Of a DNA stretch of 64,000 nucleotides, positions 45,598 through 56,105 are shown in pieces; position 1 is the first letter of the stretch, and the number at the start of each line of letters is the position of its first letter. Where the stretch lies: contig PMWT01000151.1 in NCBI GenBank assembly GCA_003166025.1, positions 6,624 to 70,623 of the forward strand. Direction: 5' to 3'. The stretch is from Acidimicrobiaceae bacterium (GTDB taxonomy: Bacteria > Actinomycetota > Acidimicrobiia > Acidimicrobiales > Palsa-688). The position numbers and the translations under genes were made by a program. The notes beneath the pieces are model-generated. The model saw only the letters and a program-made list of their open reading frames with translations. It had not been told where the DNA came from and made no database searches.

Positions 45598-46224
45598 CTA
45601 CACCGTGACGATCGATGTTGCCGGTGACGGCCCGTCGACCTGGAACCGTAGGACTGGGTGATTTCTCTTTATCCAGTCCCCCGAAGACGGCGACACAGCC
45701 AAGAACCGTTGCGCCCGTTTGTTTTCGGCGTCCTTGCAGATGCAGCCCCGGAGGGCGATGAGATCTTTGGTGACCTTCCCGTTGCCATTGCCGCTGGCGC
45801 CGGCCACGTCACTGACCTCGAAGACCATCTTCCCGCCCGGCCCGGTTACCACTAGGTCATGCGAGCAACTGCCCTTTCGCCCTCCGCTGGTAGCCGGGTG
45901 GCACTGCTCAACAGTGTCCATTTGCTGGCCCACAGCCCAGTCCAGGGCGTCGATGAGCCGTTCGACCGTGGCTAGTTGGTTCACCACTTCACTGAACGGC
46001 TGGGACTCGACGCCCTCGGGCACCATGGGGACGCCACCCACGTCTACCGGGCTGCGCTTGATCTGGACCACCCAGTGAGCGGCACCTAGCGGGGGAGGGG
46101 TTACCTTCCCCGCCGTCGTGACCAGCCGGGCCGTGAGGGCGGCATGAGCCGCGCTTAGCCCCGACCTATATGCCGAGAGCGCCTCGGGCTCGGTGACCGG
46201 CGCAAGTAGGTGCATCCGGGCCAT
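45598..46224 (-). CDS. Hypothetical protein, possible degenerate nuclease-like fold
   Basis: 208-aa ORF; CSHDLVVTGPGGKMVFEVSDV...KVTKDLIAL; visibly lower GC than neighbours. Confidence 0.55.
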   Translation of the reverse strand: MARMHLLAPVTEPEALSAYRSGLSAAHAALTARLVTTAGKVTPPPLGAAHWVVQIKRSPVDVGGVPMVPEGVESQPFSEVVNQLATVERLIDALDWAVGQQMDTVEQCHPATSGGRKGSCSHDLVVTGPGGKMVFEVSDVAGASGNGNGKVTKDLIALRGCICKDAENKRAQRFLAVSPSSGDWIKRNHPVLRFQVDGPSPATSIVTV

Positions 46225-46242
46225 TTGCCGATAGTACCGGGC

Positions 46243-46506
46243 CTAAAGGGGGGCCACGAACAGCGTCCGTCCGCCCCGGTCTTCAACGACCAGGACCTCG
46301 CAGCCGACCGTCACCGGGCCGTCGGAGACGGCCATGTAGGTCTCGCCGCCGCCCCGGACCTGGACCACGACCTCGCCCCGCCGCGGTCCGCCCGGGACGA
46401 ACGTGGTGACCGTTGCCAACCTTCCGGCCAGCCCGGCTGGCACCCCGTCGTTGTCGGGCTTGGCCCGCCTCAGGCTCATTTCGCGCTCCTTGGACGATGT
46501 GGGCAC
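46243..46506 (-). CDS. Small OB-fold NfeD C-terminal-like protein
   Basis: LAGRLATVTTFVPGGPRRGEVVVQVRGGGETYMAVSDGPVTVGCEVLVVEDRGGRTLFVAPL; likely starts at the internal MSLRRAK. Confidence 0.55.
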   Translation of the reverse strand: MPTSSKEREMSLRRAKPDNDGVPAGLAGRLATVTTFVPGGPRRGEVVVQVRGGGETYMAVSDGPVTVGCEVLVVEDRGGRTLFVAPL

Positions 46507-46519
46507 CTACAAGCCGAGT

Positions 46520-47062
46520 TCAGGCCGGGCCGTAGGGGAGCAGGCGGACCTGGAGCGTGCCGGCGGTAGACGTGATTGTCACCACCACCTCGCGCTGCAC
46601 GCCGCCCACTTCCGCGCCGCACCTGAATGTGCGCCCGGGCGGCGCGACCAGCAGAGCCGGGCCCGCGCAGGCCACCGCGACCTTCATGCCCGAGGCCCGG
46701 GCGAGGTCACGACTGATCTGCGCCCGGGCGTCGGCCAGCACGACCACGGCCGTAGCCGGTTTGACGGCGACGGCCCCTCGGGGGCCAGCGACCTCTCCCG
46801 AGACGGTCAGCGGCTGCCCGTCGAGCATGGTGGTACAGGAGAACTTGGAGCCGACGGTGGCGGGCACGGCGGCCGGGCAATGGACCTGAGGGAGGGTGAC
46901 GGTGTAGCTGTCCGCCAGTTGGGTGGAAATCTTGGCCTCGAGGCTGGCGGCCGAGAGCAGGTCCTTGGCCTTGACCGAGCACCCGGCCACAGTGCTGAGG
47001 GCGACCACGGCGGCCAGGCAGCTCAGCGCGGCGTGCAGGCCCGAGCGCGTGCGGAAGACCAT
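46520..47062 (-). CDS. Lipoprotein-like protein with two DUF4333-like domains
   Basis: Signal peptide with VAGCSV lipobox; two LEAKI/ISRDLA...V.C...F.C repeats. Confidence 0.7.
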   Translation of the reverse strand: MVFRTRSGLHAALSCLAAVVALSTVAGCSVKAKDLLSAASLEAKISTQLADSYTVTLPQVHCPAAVPATVGSKFSCTTMLDGQPLTVSGEVAGPRGAVAVKPATAVVVLADARAQISRDLARASGMKVAVACAGPALLVAPPGRTFRCGAEVGGVQREVVVTITSTAGTLQVRLLPYGPA

Positions 47063-47142
47063 TCCTACCTATCGGAGGGCCGCGACCCCGGGTTGACTGG
47101 AGCACAACAGCCGGGCTCAGGGCCGTTCACTAAGGTGGCCGT

Positions 47143-48825
47143 ATGCCGAGCGAGATCAAGCCCCGAAGCCACGAAGTCACCGACGGCCGGGAGCGGGCGC
47201 CGGCGCGGGCCATGCTCAGGGCCGTTGGGATGACCGACGCCGACTGGGACAAACCCCAGGTCGGCGTGGCCTCGTCCTGGAACGAGGTCACCCCGTGCAA
47301 CCTGCCTCTGGACCGTTTGGCCAAGCGGGCCAAGCAGGGCGTGCGGGACGCCGGCGGGTTCCCGCTCGAGTTCGTGACCATTGCTGTTTCCGACGGCATT
47401 TCCATGGGCACCGAGGGCATGAGGGCGTCCCTGGTGAGCCGTGAGATCATCGCCGACTCGGTGGAAGCGATGATGCATGCGGAGCGCTTCGACGGCCTGG
47501 CCACCTTCGCGGGGTGCGACAAATCGCTGCCAGGGATGCTCATGGCCGCCGCCCGCCTCAACCTTCCTGCCGTTTTTCTCTACGGGGGCACGATCCTGCC
47601 CGGCCGGGGAGCAGGGGGCGAGGCGTTGGACATCGTGAGCGTGTTCGAGGCCGTGGGGGCCAATGCCGCCGGCACCCTCAGCGATGACGAACTGGCGCTC
47701 ATAGAGCGGAGGGCGTGCCCCACCGAGGGCAGTTGCGCCGGGATGTTCACCGCCAACACGATGGCGTGCGCGGCCGAAGCCCTAGGGATGGCGCTCCCGG
47801 GCAGTTCCACGGCACCGGCAGTGGACCGCCGGCGAGACGACTTCGCCTACGAGTCGGGAAGGGCGGTGGTCCGGTTGCTCAAGACGGGGACTCGCCCCCG
47901 CCAGATCCTGACCAAGGAGGCATTCGAAAACGCCATCGCCGTAGTAATGGCCCTCGGTGGTTCTACCAACGCCGTCCTGCACCTTCTCGCCATCGCCCAC
48001 GAGGCGCGCGTGGACCTGACGCTGGACGACTTCGACCGGGTCGGCAAAAGAGTCCCGCACCTGGCGGACATGAAACCCCACGGCCGCTACCACATGGTCG
48101 ACCTGGACCGCATCGGCGGGTTGCCTGTCGTCATGCAAGAGCTGCTGGACGCCGGTCTGCTCCACGGCGGGTGCCTGACGGTCTCGGGCCTGACGCTGGC
48201 CGAGAACCTCGCCGCGGCGCGCCCACCGGCACCGGAAGGCCAAGTCGTCCACCGGCTCTCCGAACCCATCCATGCGGATGGTGGGTTGGCCATCCTCCGG
48301 GGCTCGCTCGCCCCGGCGGGCGCCGTGGTCAAGGTGGCGGGCCTGGATTTTGCCCGCTTTGAGGGAGTGGCCCGGGTCTTCGACGGTGAGCAGCCGGCAC
48401 TGGAGGCGATCCTGGCCGGTGCCATCGAGCCGGGCACGGTGGTCGTCATACGTTATGAGGGCCCGAAGGGGGGCCCGGGCATGCGTGAGATGCTGGCGGT
48501 GACGGGGGCGATGAAGGGTGCCGGGCGGGGCGGCGACTGCGCCCTGGTGACCGACGGGCGCTTCAGCGGCGGCACGCACGGTTTTTGCATAGGCCACGTG
48601 GCCCCGGAAGCCGTTGACGGCGGCCCGATCGCCTTCCTGGCCGACGGGGACCGGATAATCATCGATGTGACCAAGCGCAGCATCGACGTCGCCCTGAGCC
48701 CTTCCGAGCTGGCCGCCCGCAAGACAGGCTGGAAGCTCCCCGAGCCCCGCTACCGCCACGGGGTACTGGCCAAGTACGCACGCCTCGTGACCGGGGCCGA
48801 CCAGGGCGCGGTCACCGAGCCCTGA
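47143..48825 (+). CDS. ilvD: Dihydroxy-acid dehydratase
   Basis: [78 protein letters not shown]. Confidence 0.96.
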   Translation: MPSEIKPRSHEVTDGRERAPARAMLRAVGMTDADWDKPQVGVASSWNEVTPCNLPLDRLAKRAKQGVRDAGGFPLEFVTIAVSDGISMGTEGMRASLVSREIIADSVEAMMHAERFDGLATFAGCDKSLPGMLMAAARLNLPAVFLYGGTILPGRGAGGEALDIVSVFEAVGANAAGTLSDDELALIERRACPTEGSCAGMFTANTMACAAEALGMALPGSSTAPAVDRRRDDFAYESGRAVVRLLKTGTRPRQILTKEAFENAIAVVMALGGSTNAVLHLLAIAHEARVDLTLDDFDRVGKRVPHLADMKPHGRYHMVDLDRIGGLPVVMQELLDAGLLHGGCLTVSGLTLAENLAAARPPAPEGQVVHRLSEPIHADGGLAILRGSLAPAGAVVKVAGLDFARFEGVARVFDGEQPALEAILAGAIEPGTVVVIRYEGPKGGPGMREMLAVTGAMKGAGRGGDCALVTDGRFSGGTHGFCIGHVAPEAVDGGPIAFLADGDRIIIDVTKRSIDVALSPSELAARKTGWKLPEPRYRHGVLAKYARLVTGADQGAVTEP

Positions 48826-48830
48826 GGCCG

Positions 48831-49433
48831 GTGGCCGTCCTGTGGGACCTGGGCGGCGTCCTGTTGGACTGGGACCCGCGCCACCTCTACCGCAAACTGT
48901 TCGGCGACGACGAGGCCGCCATGGACGACTTCTTGGCTCGCGTCTGCAGCCCGCAGTGGCACGCGCAGCAGGACTTGGGCAAAGCGACCGCCGAGGCATG
49001 CGCCGAACTGGCGGCGGAACACCCGGGTCAAGCCGAGATGATCAACGCCTGGGCCGAGCGAAATGAGGAGATGGTGGCCGGGGTCATTAGCGGCAGCGTC
49101 GAGGTCCTGGCCGAGCTACGGGCAGCCGGGACGGCTTGCTACGCGCTGAGCAACATGGAGAAGGAGAGCTTCCAGCGCCGGCTCCAGCTGTACGACTTCC
49201 TGAGCTGGTTCGACGGCTGCTTTATATCCTCCTTCGAGGGCGTCATGAAGCCGGACCTCGAGTATTTCGAGCGCGCCTTGGCCCGGTTCGGGCTGAGCCC
49301 GGCTGACTGCCTTTTCATCGACGACCGGGCCCAGAACATCGAGGCGGCCCGGTCGCTGGGCATCCCGGCCGTCCTGTTCGGGTCCCCCGAGCAGCTGCGA
49401 GCGGAACTCGAGGGCAGGGGCCTGCTCGCCTGA
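48831..49433 (+). CDS. HAD-superfamily hydrolase
   Basis: VLWDLGGVLLDWDPRHLY; LSNMEKESF; CLFIDDRAQNIEAARSLGI. Confidence 0.88.
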   Translation: MAVLWDLGGVLLDWDPRHLYRKLFGDDEAAMDDFLARVCSPQWHAQQDLGKATAEACAELAAEHPGQAEMINAWAERNEEMVAGVISGSVEVLAELRAAGTACYALSNMEKESFQRRLQLYDFLSWFDGCFISSFEGVMKPDLEYFERALARFGLSPADCLFIDDRAQNIEAARSLGIPAVLFGSPEQLRAELEGRGLLA

Positions 49434-49439
49434 GCCCGG

Positions 49440-50732
49440 TTAGGCGTCCACCCCGGCCACCCCGGCCACCCCCGGCCCGGCGCGGCGATCCAGGGCGCGG
49501 CTGGCCAGGGCGCGGCTGGCCAGGGCGCGACCGGCCAGGGCGGCGGAGATGCGGCTGAGGATCTCCCGGAGCAGTCCCGGGCTGGTGGCGAAATTGAGAC
49601 GGGCAAAGCCCGGTCCGCCCGGCCCGAAGCTGAGCCCCGAGCTCAGCATCACCCTGGCTTCCTCCAGCAACCAGGCGGCGGGGTCGTCGCCGAGCCCGGC
49701 GGGGCGGAAATCGAGCCAGGAGAGGTAAGTCGCCTCGGGAGGGTACCCGTGCACACCGGACGCGGCGCCTTCTCCCGCCAGCCAGTCGCCCAGGATCCGG
49801 CGGTTGTCCTGCAACCGGGCCACACAGCGCTCCAGCCAAGCGTCGCCCTCTGCGGACCAGGACGCCAGAGTGGCGGCCACGGCGGCGACTCCGGCTCCTC
49901 CGAGCAGGTGAGAGGGCAAGTCGGCGAGTTGACGCTCGATGCCGGTGTGCCCCACGTGGGCGACCGCACAACCCATGCCCCCAAGGTTGTGGGACTTGCT
50001 GGCTGAATAGAGCGTAAGCGTGCGTTGGGCCAGTTCCTCTGACAGCGAGGCGAACGGGACATGGTCCCCGGGACCAGCCAGCCCCAGGTCGGCATGGATC
50101 TCGTCCGAGATGACGATGAGGTTGTGCCGCAGGACGATGTCGCCCAGGGCCAGGAGCTCAGTGCGAGCCAGTCGGCGGCCTGTCGGGTTGTGGGGGTTGA
50201 CGAGGAGAAGGACCTTGGCCTGCGCCGCCAGGTCGGCGGCCGTCTCCATATCGAACGACCATCCCGTCCCGTCGTCGACGACAGGCGCGGCCAGGAGGCG
50301 GCGCCCCATGCTCTCGACCGTGTGGGGGAACGGGGGATAGGCGGGGGCAAAGAGCAGGACGCCGTCGCCGGGCGAAGTGGCCAGGTGCGTAACGATCTGG
50401 ACTATCTGGATCAGGTCGAAGAAGACGCGCAGGTGGCCGGGGGCGGGGGACCAGGCGTAGCGTTGCGCCATGCGAGCAGCCCATTTCTCTTCCAACAGGG
50501 CGGCCCGGTCGTTACGGGGGTAGCCGAGGTCCCCGCTCTCGGCCAGCTGGCTTAGGGCGTCGCGAACAGGCCTGGGAGCGGGGTAGTCCATGTCGGCGAC
50601 CCAGCACGGCAGGACATCGGGGGCGGCGAGGCCCCATTTGATCCCGGGCTTGGAGCGCAGCCATTTCTCATCGAGATCGTCGAACCCCTCATCGGCCCAG
50701 GTGCCGGGCCCATCTATCGCGGACAGTGCCAC
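49440..50732 (-). CDS. MalY/PatB-type PLP-dependent aminotransferase/C-S lyase
   Basis: KWGLAAPDVLPCWVADMDYPAPRPVRDAL; LVNPHNPTGRRLAR; SASKSHNLGGMGCAV; GTG start 50732. Confidence 0.9.
   Translation of the reverse strand: MALSAIDGPGTWADEGFDDLDEKWLRSKPGIKWGLAAPDVLPCWVADMDYPAPRPVRDALSQLAESGDLGYPRNDRAALLEEKWAARMAQRYAWSPAPGHLRVFFDLIQIVQIVTHLATSPGDGVLLFAPAYPPFPHTVESMGRRLLAAPVVDDGTGWSFDMETAADLAAQAKVLLLVNPHNPTGRRLARTELLALGDIVLRHNLIVISDEIHADLGLAGPGDHVPFASLSEELAQRTLTLYSASKSHNLGGMGCAVAHVGHTGIERQLADLPSHLLGGAGVAAVAATLASWSAEGDAWLERCVARLQDNRRILGDWLAGEGAASGVHGYPPEATYLSWLDFRPAGLGDDPAAWLLEEARVMLSSGLSFGPGGPGFARLNFATSPGLLREILSRISAALAGRALASRALASRALDRRAGPGVAGVAGVDA
49491..49535. repeat. Three tandem 15-bp units CAGGGCGCG[GCT/ACC]GGC in the C-terminal coding end of the PatB-like gene
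   Basis: Encodes ALASRALASRALDRR on the minus strand. Confidence 0.92.
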
Positions 50733-50777
50733 AGCGCATGTTAAGGCACGAGGGACGCCCGCCCAAGTCCTGGGGCC

Positions 50778-50806
50778 TTGCAGCACCCAGTGAGCTGTGG
50801 CATTAT
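50778..50806 (+). promoter_or_regulatory. Candidate sigma70-type promoter of ilvBNC
   Basis: TTGCAG (50778-50783), 17-bp spacer, CATTAT (50801-50806); predicted start near 50813. Confidence 0.6.
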
Positions 50807-50812
50807 GACGAG

Positions 50813-50893
50813 ATGGCAGGCGCACACAAGGGCACGGCTAGTCCCAGTGCTCCTGCCGGTATGGCCTTTTCCGGCCTTGTAGTACTTACCTGA
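50813..50893 (+). CDS. Putative leader peptide of the ilvBNC attenuator, MAGAHKGTASPSAPAGMAFSGLVVLT
   Basis: 26-codon ORF with Leu-Val-Val-Leu-Thr just before TGA, directly upstream of hairpin and terminator; ATG falls at the predicted transcription start. Confidence 0.65.
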   Translation: MAGAHKGTASPSAPAGMAFSGLVVLT

Positions 50894-50919
50894 CGCACGC
50901 GGCCATCAACGCGTGCGTC
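50892..50919 (+). promoter_or_regulatory. Leader RNA hairpin overlapping the leader peptide stop
   Basis: GACGCACGCG-gccatcaa-CGCGTGCGTC, perfect 10-bp stem. Confidence 0.75.
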
Positions 50920-50920
50920 C

Positions 50921-50954
50921 AACGACCTCCCTAACGGGAGGTCGTTTTGTTTTG
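50921..50954 (+). terminator. Intrinsic terminator in the ilvB leader (attenuator)
   Basis: AACGACCTCCC-taac-GGGAGGTCGTT followed by TTGTTTT; 11-bp perfect stem with T-rich tract. Confidence 0.85.
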
Positions 50955-50986
50955 CGAGCCAGCCCGACGACAGCGAGGCGCCGAAA

Positions 50987-52729
50987 ATGCAACTGACCGG
51001 GGCGCAAGCCCTAATAAAGAGCCTGGAGATGGAGCATACGGAGGTCATTTTCGGCCTGCCGGGCGGTGCCATCCTGCCTGCCTATGACCCCCTGCTCGAT
51101 TCGCCCATACGCCACGTGCTCGTGCGCCACGAACAGGGCGCCGGGCACATGGCCGAGGGGTATGCCGATGTGACCGGCCGCCCCGGCGTGGCCATGGTGA
51201 CGAGCGGCCCGGGGGCCACCAACCTGGTCACCCCTCTTTGTGATGCCTACATGGACTCCGTGCCCATGGTGGCCATCACCGGGCAGGTGGCGAGGCCCAT
51301 CATCGGGACCGACGCCTTCCAGGAGGGCGACACCGTCGGCATCACCCGTTCGGTCACCAAGCACAACGAGCTCGTGATGCGGGCCGAGGACATCGCCCTG
51401 TCAGTGCGCCAAGCTTTCCTATTGGCTACGACGGGCCGGCCCGGGCCCGTGCTGCTGGACATCCCCAAGGACATCCTCCAGGCTCAGACCGAGTGGTACT
51501 GGCCGAACGACGATGAAGTCGCCGCCTCTCTGCCCGGCTACCGGCCCAACACCAAAGGCCACCCCCGCATGGTGAGGGAGGCGGTACGGCTGATAACCGC
51601 CTCGCAGCGGCCGGTAATTTATGCCGGCGGCGGGATCTTGAAGGCCCGGGCCTCCGAGGCCCTCATGAAACTGGCCGAGCTTATAAATGCGCCCGTCGTG
51701 ACCACCTTGATGGCTCGGGGCGCTTTCCCTGACAGCCACCGCCAGTGCCTGGGGATGCCGGGCATGCACGGCAATTACACAGCAATTACGGCCATGCAGG
51801 AGGCGGACCTGCTCATAGCTCTGGGTACCCGTTTTGACGACCGGGTCACGGGGCGGGTGAGCTCGTTCGCCCCTGGTGCCAAGGTGGTCCACGTCGACAT
51901 CGACCCCGCTGAGCTCGGCAAGATCCGCCGTCCGGAGGTCCCCATAGTCGGCGATTGTCGTCTGGTCATCGAAGAGCTGGTGCGCGTGCTGACGGCCAGT
52001 GGGGACGTTCAGCCGGACCGGGCGCCGTGGTGGGGGCGACTGAAGGAGTGGGCCTTGCGGTTCCCCCTGCATTACGAGCCACAAGCCGAGGGCGACCCGC
52101 TCAAGCCACAGGCCGTCATAGAAGCGATCCGGGACGCCAGCCCGGCCGACACCACCGTCGTGTCGGGGGTCGGCCAGCACCAGATGTGGGCCAGCCAGTA
52201 CTGGCGTTTCGATTACCCGTACACCTGGGTCAATTCTGGCGGCCTGGGGACGATGGGCTTCGCCGTGCCCGCCGCCATAGGGGCTAAGGTCGGGCGTCCC
52301 GACCGCACGGTGTGGGCCATTGACGGTGACGGCTGTTTCCAGATGACAGCGCAGGAACTGGTCACCGCGTCAAGCGAGCGCATACCGATAAAGGTGGCCA
52401 TCCTCAACAATGCCTACCTCGGCATGGTCCGCCAATGGCAGGAAATGTTCTACCAAGAGCGTTATTCCGAGGTGTACCTCTCGCCGGACCTACCCGATTA
52501 CGTCAAGTGGGCCGAAGCCATGGGCTGCGTCGCCTTCCGGGTCGAGCACCCCTCCGACGTCGGTCCCGTGATCGACAAGGCCAACGCCATCGACGACCGC
52601 CCGGTCGTCATCGATTTTCGGACCGACTCGCAAGAGAAAGTCTTCCCGATGGTCCCGGCCGGCGCCTCCAACAGCGATGTTGTCGTGCACCCGGCCCTGC
52701 GCCCGGGCGGGGAAAGGGTGGTCCAGTGA
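50987..52729 (+). CDS. ilvB: Acetolactate synthase large subunit
   Basis: [38 protein letters not shown] motif [12 protein letters not shown]...[12 protein letters not shown]. Confidence 0.96.
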   Translation: MQLTGAQALIKSLEMEHTEVIFGLPGGAILPAYDPLLDSPIRHVLVRHEQGAGHMAEGYADVTGRPGVAMVTSGPGATNLVTPLCDAYMDSVPMVAITGQVARPIIGTDAFQEGDTVGITRSVTKHNELVMRAEDIALSVRQAFLLATTGRPGPVLLDIPKDILQAQTEWYWPNDDEVAASLPGYRPNTKGHPRMVREAVRLITASQRPVIYAGGGILKARASEALMKLAELINAPVVTTLMARGAFPDSHRQCLGMPGMHGNYTAITAMQEADLLIALGTRFDDRVTGRVSSFAPGAKVVHVDIDPAELGKIRRPEVPIVGDCRLVIEELVRVLTASGDVQPDRAPWWGRLKEWALRFPLHYEPQAEGDPLKPQAVIEAIRDASPADTTVVSGVGQHQMWASQYWRFDYPYTWVNSGGLGTMGFAVPAAIGAKVGRPDRTVWAIDGDGCFQMTAQELVTASSERIPIKVAILNNAYLGMVRQWQEMFYQERYSEVYLSPDLPDYVKWAEAMGCVAFRVEHPSDVGPVIDKANAIDDRPVVIDFRTDSQEKVFPMVPAGASNSDVVVHPALRPGGERVVQ

Positions 52730-53301
52730 TGTCGCTTTCCAGTACGGGGGCCACCTGGGCCTCGGGCAGCGGGCGCGTGCGCCACCAGACAATTTCTGTG
52801 ATCGTCGAGAACCGGGCCGGCGTGCTGGCCCGCGTATCGGCACTTTTTGCCCGCCGGGGCTTCAACATAATCTCTCTGGCCGTCGCTCCGAGCGATGACG
52901 ATTCGTTCAGCCGGATCACGATCGTCGTGGACCTGGACGAAACGTCGGTGGAGCAGTTGACCAAGCAGCTTTTCAAGCTCGTCAACGTAGTGAAGATTAC
53001 CGAGATGACGCCGGGCGAAGCCATAGAGCGCGAACTGGCCCTTCTCTCTGTACGCTGTGCCCCTCCCGGGGGGGCCGGGCCCTCCCGGGGCGAGGTGGGC
53101 GACTTGGTCCGCATTTTCGGTGCCACCATCGTGGACGTGGGCCAGGAGGCGCTTACGGTTATGCTGGCCGGGCAGCCTTCGCTGCTGGACGATTTCGAGG
53201 AACTGCTGCGCCCGTACGGGATAATCGAGATCCAGCGCACTGGGCGGGTGGCGTTGCCGAAGTTGGAACGCCCGCCCGTCCATCACAAGAACCGCAACTG
53301 A
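52729..53301 (+). CDS. ilvN: Acetolactate synthase small subunit
   Basis: ACT domain [51 protein letters not shown] 52729 overlaps the ilvB stop. Confidence 0.95.
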   Translation: MSLSSTGATWASGSGRVRHQTISVIVENRAGVLARVSALFARRGFNIISLAVAPSDDDSFSRITIVVDLDETSVEQLTKQLFKLVNVVKITEMTPGEAIERELALLSVRCAPPGGAGPSRGEVGDLVRIFGATIVDVGQEALTVMLAGQPSLLDDFEELLRPYGIIEIQRTGRVALPKLERPPVHHKNRN

Positions 53302-53311
53302 AAGGCAGGCA

Positions 53312-54337
53312 ATGGCCACCATTTACTACGAGCACGACGCCGACCCCTCTGTCATCACGTCTCGGAAGGTAGCCATAATCGGCTATGGCTCCCAGGGCCA
53401 CGCCCATGCCCTCAACCTCCGGGACTCTGGGGTGGACGTGAGGGTGGGGCTGCGCCCGGGCTCGTCCTCGCGGGCCAAGGCCGAGGCGGCCGGCCTTCGG
53501 GCCCTGAGCTCGGCCGAGGCCGCGGCCGAGGCAGACGTGATAATGATGCTGGCACCCGATACCGCCCAACAGGAGATTTACAAACAGGACATAGAGACCA
53601 ACCTGCGCCCGGGTGACGTCTTGATGTTCGCTCACGGTTTCAATATCCGCTTCGGCCTCATCGACCCCCCCGAAGGAGTCGACGTGGCCATGGTGGCCCC
53701 CAAGGGGCCAGGGCACCTCGTCAGGCGCACCTATGAGGGCGGGGGCGGCGTACCCGCGCTGCTGGCTGTGGAGCGCGACGCCACCGGCAAGGCCAAGGCG
53801 CTGGGGCTCTCATATGCCTGGGGCATAGGCGCCACCAGGGCGGGCGTGCTGGAGACGACGTTCAAAGAAGAGACTGAGACCGACCTCTTCGGTGAGCAGG
53901 TGGTCCTGTGCGGCGGGCTCACGTCGTTGATAAAAGCAGGCTTCGACACCCTGGTCGAGGCCGGTTACCAGCCCGAGTCCGCCTATTTCGAGTGCCTGCA
54001 CGAGGTGAAGCTCATAGTCGACCTCATTTATGAGCACGGCATCACCGGGATGCGGTACTCGATCTCGACCACGGCCGAGTACGGCGACATGACGCGTGGC
54101 CCCAGGCTCATCAACGGCTCGGTCCGGGCCGAGATGAAGCAGATCCTGGCCGACATCCAGTCCGGGGCGTTCGCGCAGGAGTGGGTGAAGGAGAACCGTG
54201 ACGGCCTGCCTAATTACCACCGGCTGCAAAAGGAGGGCGCCGAGCACCCCGTCGAAAAGGTGGGCGCGCAATTGCGGTCCATGATGCCCTTCTTGGCCTC
54301 GGGAAGCCCGCGGCCCCAGGACGTCTCTGGAGGTTGA
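53312..54337 (+). CDS. ilvC: Ketol-acid reductoisomerase
   Basis: [71 protein letters not shown]. Confidence 0.97.
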   Translation: MATIYYEHDADPSVITSRKVAIIGYGSQGHAHALNLRDSGVDVRVGLRPGSSSRAKAEAAGLRALSSAEAAAEADVIMMLAPDTAQQEIYKQDIETNLRPGDVLMFAHGFNIRFGLIDPPEGVDVAMVAPKGPGHLVRRTYEGGGGVPALLAVERDATGKAKALGLSYAWGIGATRAGVLETTFKEETETDLFGEQVVLCGGLTSLIKAGFDTLVEAGYQPESAYFECLHEVKLIVDLIYEHGITGMRYSISTTAEYGDMTRGPRLINGSVRAEMKQILADIQSGAFAQEWVKENRDGLPNYHRLQKEGAEHPVEKVGAQLRSMMPFLASGSPRPQDVSGG

Positions 54338-56105
54338 CGTCGGCTTCGACTATGACGTCGTAGTTGTCGGGTCGGGCTTCGGTGGCTCGGTCGCGGCCCT
54401 GCGCCTATCCGAGAAGGGTTACCGGGTGGCGGTGTTGGAAGCCGGCCTCCGTTTTGGTGCGTCGAGCCTGCCGCGTACCTCCTGGGACATCAGGCGTTTC
54501 CTGTGGGCGCCACTACTCGGGTGCTTCGGCATACAGCGCGTGCACTTCCTGCGCCACGTCGTCGTCCTGGCCGGAGCAGGCGTAGGTGGTGGCTCGCTCA
54601 ATTATGCCAACACCCTTTGCGAGCCCATGGAAGCGAGCTTCTATGACGACCCCCAGTGGGCCGCACTGGCCGACTGGCGCTCAGAGCTGGCGCCTTATTA
54701 CGACCAGGCCAAGCGGATGTTGGGGGCGACCGAGAACCCGACTATGACCCCGTCCGACGAGGCCATGCTCGAGGTGGCAAGCGAAATGGGCGTGGCGGGC
54801 AGCTTCCAGATGGCGTCTGTCGGGGTGACGTTCGGGCCCCCGGGCACCCCGCCGGGCGCACCGCTGGCCGACCCGTACTTCGCCGGGGCCGGCCCGTCCC
54901 GTCGGTCCTGCCTGGAGTGTGGGGAGTGCATGACCGGCTGCCGGCATGGGGCCAAGAACACCCTGCCGACCAACTACCTGTACCTGGCGGAGCGGGCGGG
55001 AGCGGTGATCATGCCCCTGACAACGGTCCGGTCTGTGCAACCGGGCGCCGAAGGGGGCTGGGAGGTGGGCACGGTTGCCACCGGGTGGTCGGGGGCCTGG
55101 CGCCGGCGGCGCCTATTGCGCTCCCAGCATGTTGTGCTGGCCGCAGGGGCCTTTGGGACCCAGCAGCTGCTGCATGCCATGGCCATGGAGGCCAAGCTCC
55201 CCGACTTGTCATCCCGGCTCGGGCAGTTGACCCGCACTAATTCCGAGTCGTTGCTGGGGGCCGTTGTCGGCCGGGGCCGGCCGCACCCGGATTTCAGCCG
55301 TGGCGTAGCCATAACTTCGTCCTTTAGCCCCGAGCCCGGTACGCACGTCGAGCCCGTCCGCTACGGGCGGGGCTCCAACATGATGGGTCTTTTCGGTACT
55401 TTGTTGGTGGACGGCCCTGACGGTCAGCGGACGCGGCCGCCGGGATGGTGGCGGTTCCTGCGAGCGGTCGTTCGCCAACCGGGGGCTTTCTTTCGCCAGT
55501 TCGACCTCCGGGCCTGGTCCGAGCGCACCGTTATCGCCCTGATCATGCAGTCCCGGGACAACTCCCTCACCGTGTCGGCGCGACGGCGCTTCCTGGGCGG
55601 CTGCCGGCTTACGACCCGCCAGGGGCACGGCCGTCCCAACCCGGCCTGGCTTCCCGTAGGCCATGATGTGGCCCGTCGCCTGGCGGGTAGGAACGGGGGT
55701 AGCCCGTCGGGTACCTGGGGCGAGATATTCGGGGTCCCCATGACGGCGCATTTCCTCGGAGGATGTGCTATCGGCGCCTCGGCTGCCGATGGCGTTATCG
55801 ACCAGTGGCACCGGGTGTTCGGCTACGAGGGCCTCCATGTGGTGGACGGGTCGGCAATGCCCGCCAACCCCGGGGTCAACCCGTCCCTGACCATCACGGC
55901 CATGGCCGAGAGAGCATTTGCCTACTGGCCCAACCGTGGTCAGGCGGACCCGAGGCCGGCGCCGGTACGGGGCCGCTTAGCAACGCAGACCGTGCCCTCG
56001 GCCACGTCGGCCTGGCCCCAGCCTGTGTTCCCGCATCGACCGGTCGTGCCGGCGGGAGCCGCCGGCGAGCTCCGCCAGGCTCGCGGGCTCACGGCCGTCT
56101 CCTAG
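54327..56105 (+). CDS. GMC-family FAD oxidoreductase (cholesterol oxidase-like)
   Basis: [65 protein letters not shown]. Reading frame extends upstream of ORF-track start 54426; true start uncertain, probably overlapping the ilvC end. Confidence 0.85.
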   Translation: MEVDVGFDYDVVVVGSGFGGSVAALRLSEKGYRVAVLEAGLRFGASSLPRTSWDIRRFLWAPLLGCFGIQRVHFLRHVVVLAGAGVGGGSLNYANTLCEPMEASFYDDPQWAALADWRSELAPYYDQAKRMLGATENPTMTPSDEAMLEVASEMGVAGSFQMASVGVTFGPPGTPPGAPLADPYFAGAGPSRRSCLECGECMTGCRHGAKNTLPTNYLYLAERAGAVIMPLTTVRSVQPGAEGGWEVGTVATGWSGAWRRRRLLRSQHVVLAAGAFGTQQLLHAMAMEAKLPDLSSRLGQLTRTNSESLLGAVVGRGRPHPDFSRGVAITSSFSPEPGTHVEPVRYGRGSNMMGLFGTLLVDGPDGQRTRPPGWWRFLRAVVRQPGAFFRQFDLRAWSERTVIALIMQSRDNSLTVSARRRFLGGCRLTTRQGHGRPNPAWLPVGHDVARRLAGRNGGSPSGTWGEIFGVPMTAHFLGGCAIGASAADGVIDQWHRVFGYEGLHVVDGSAMPANPGVNPSLTITAMAERAFAYWPNRGQADPRPAPVRGRLATQTVPSATSAWPQPVFPHRPVVPAGAAGELRQARGLTAVS

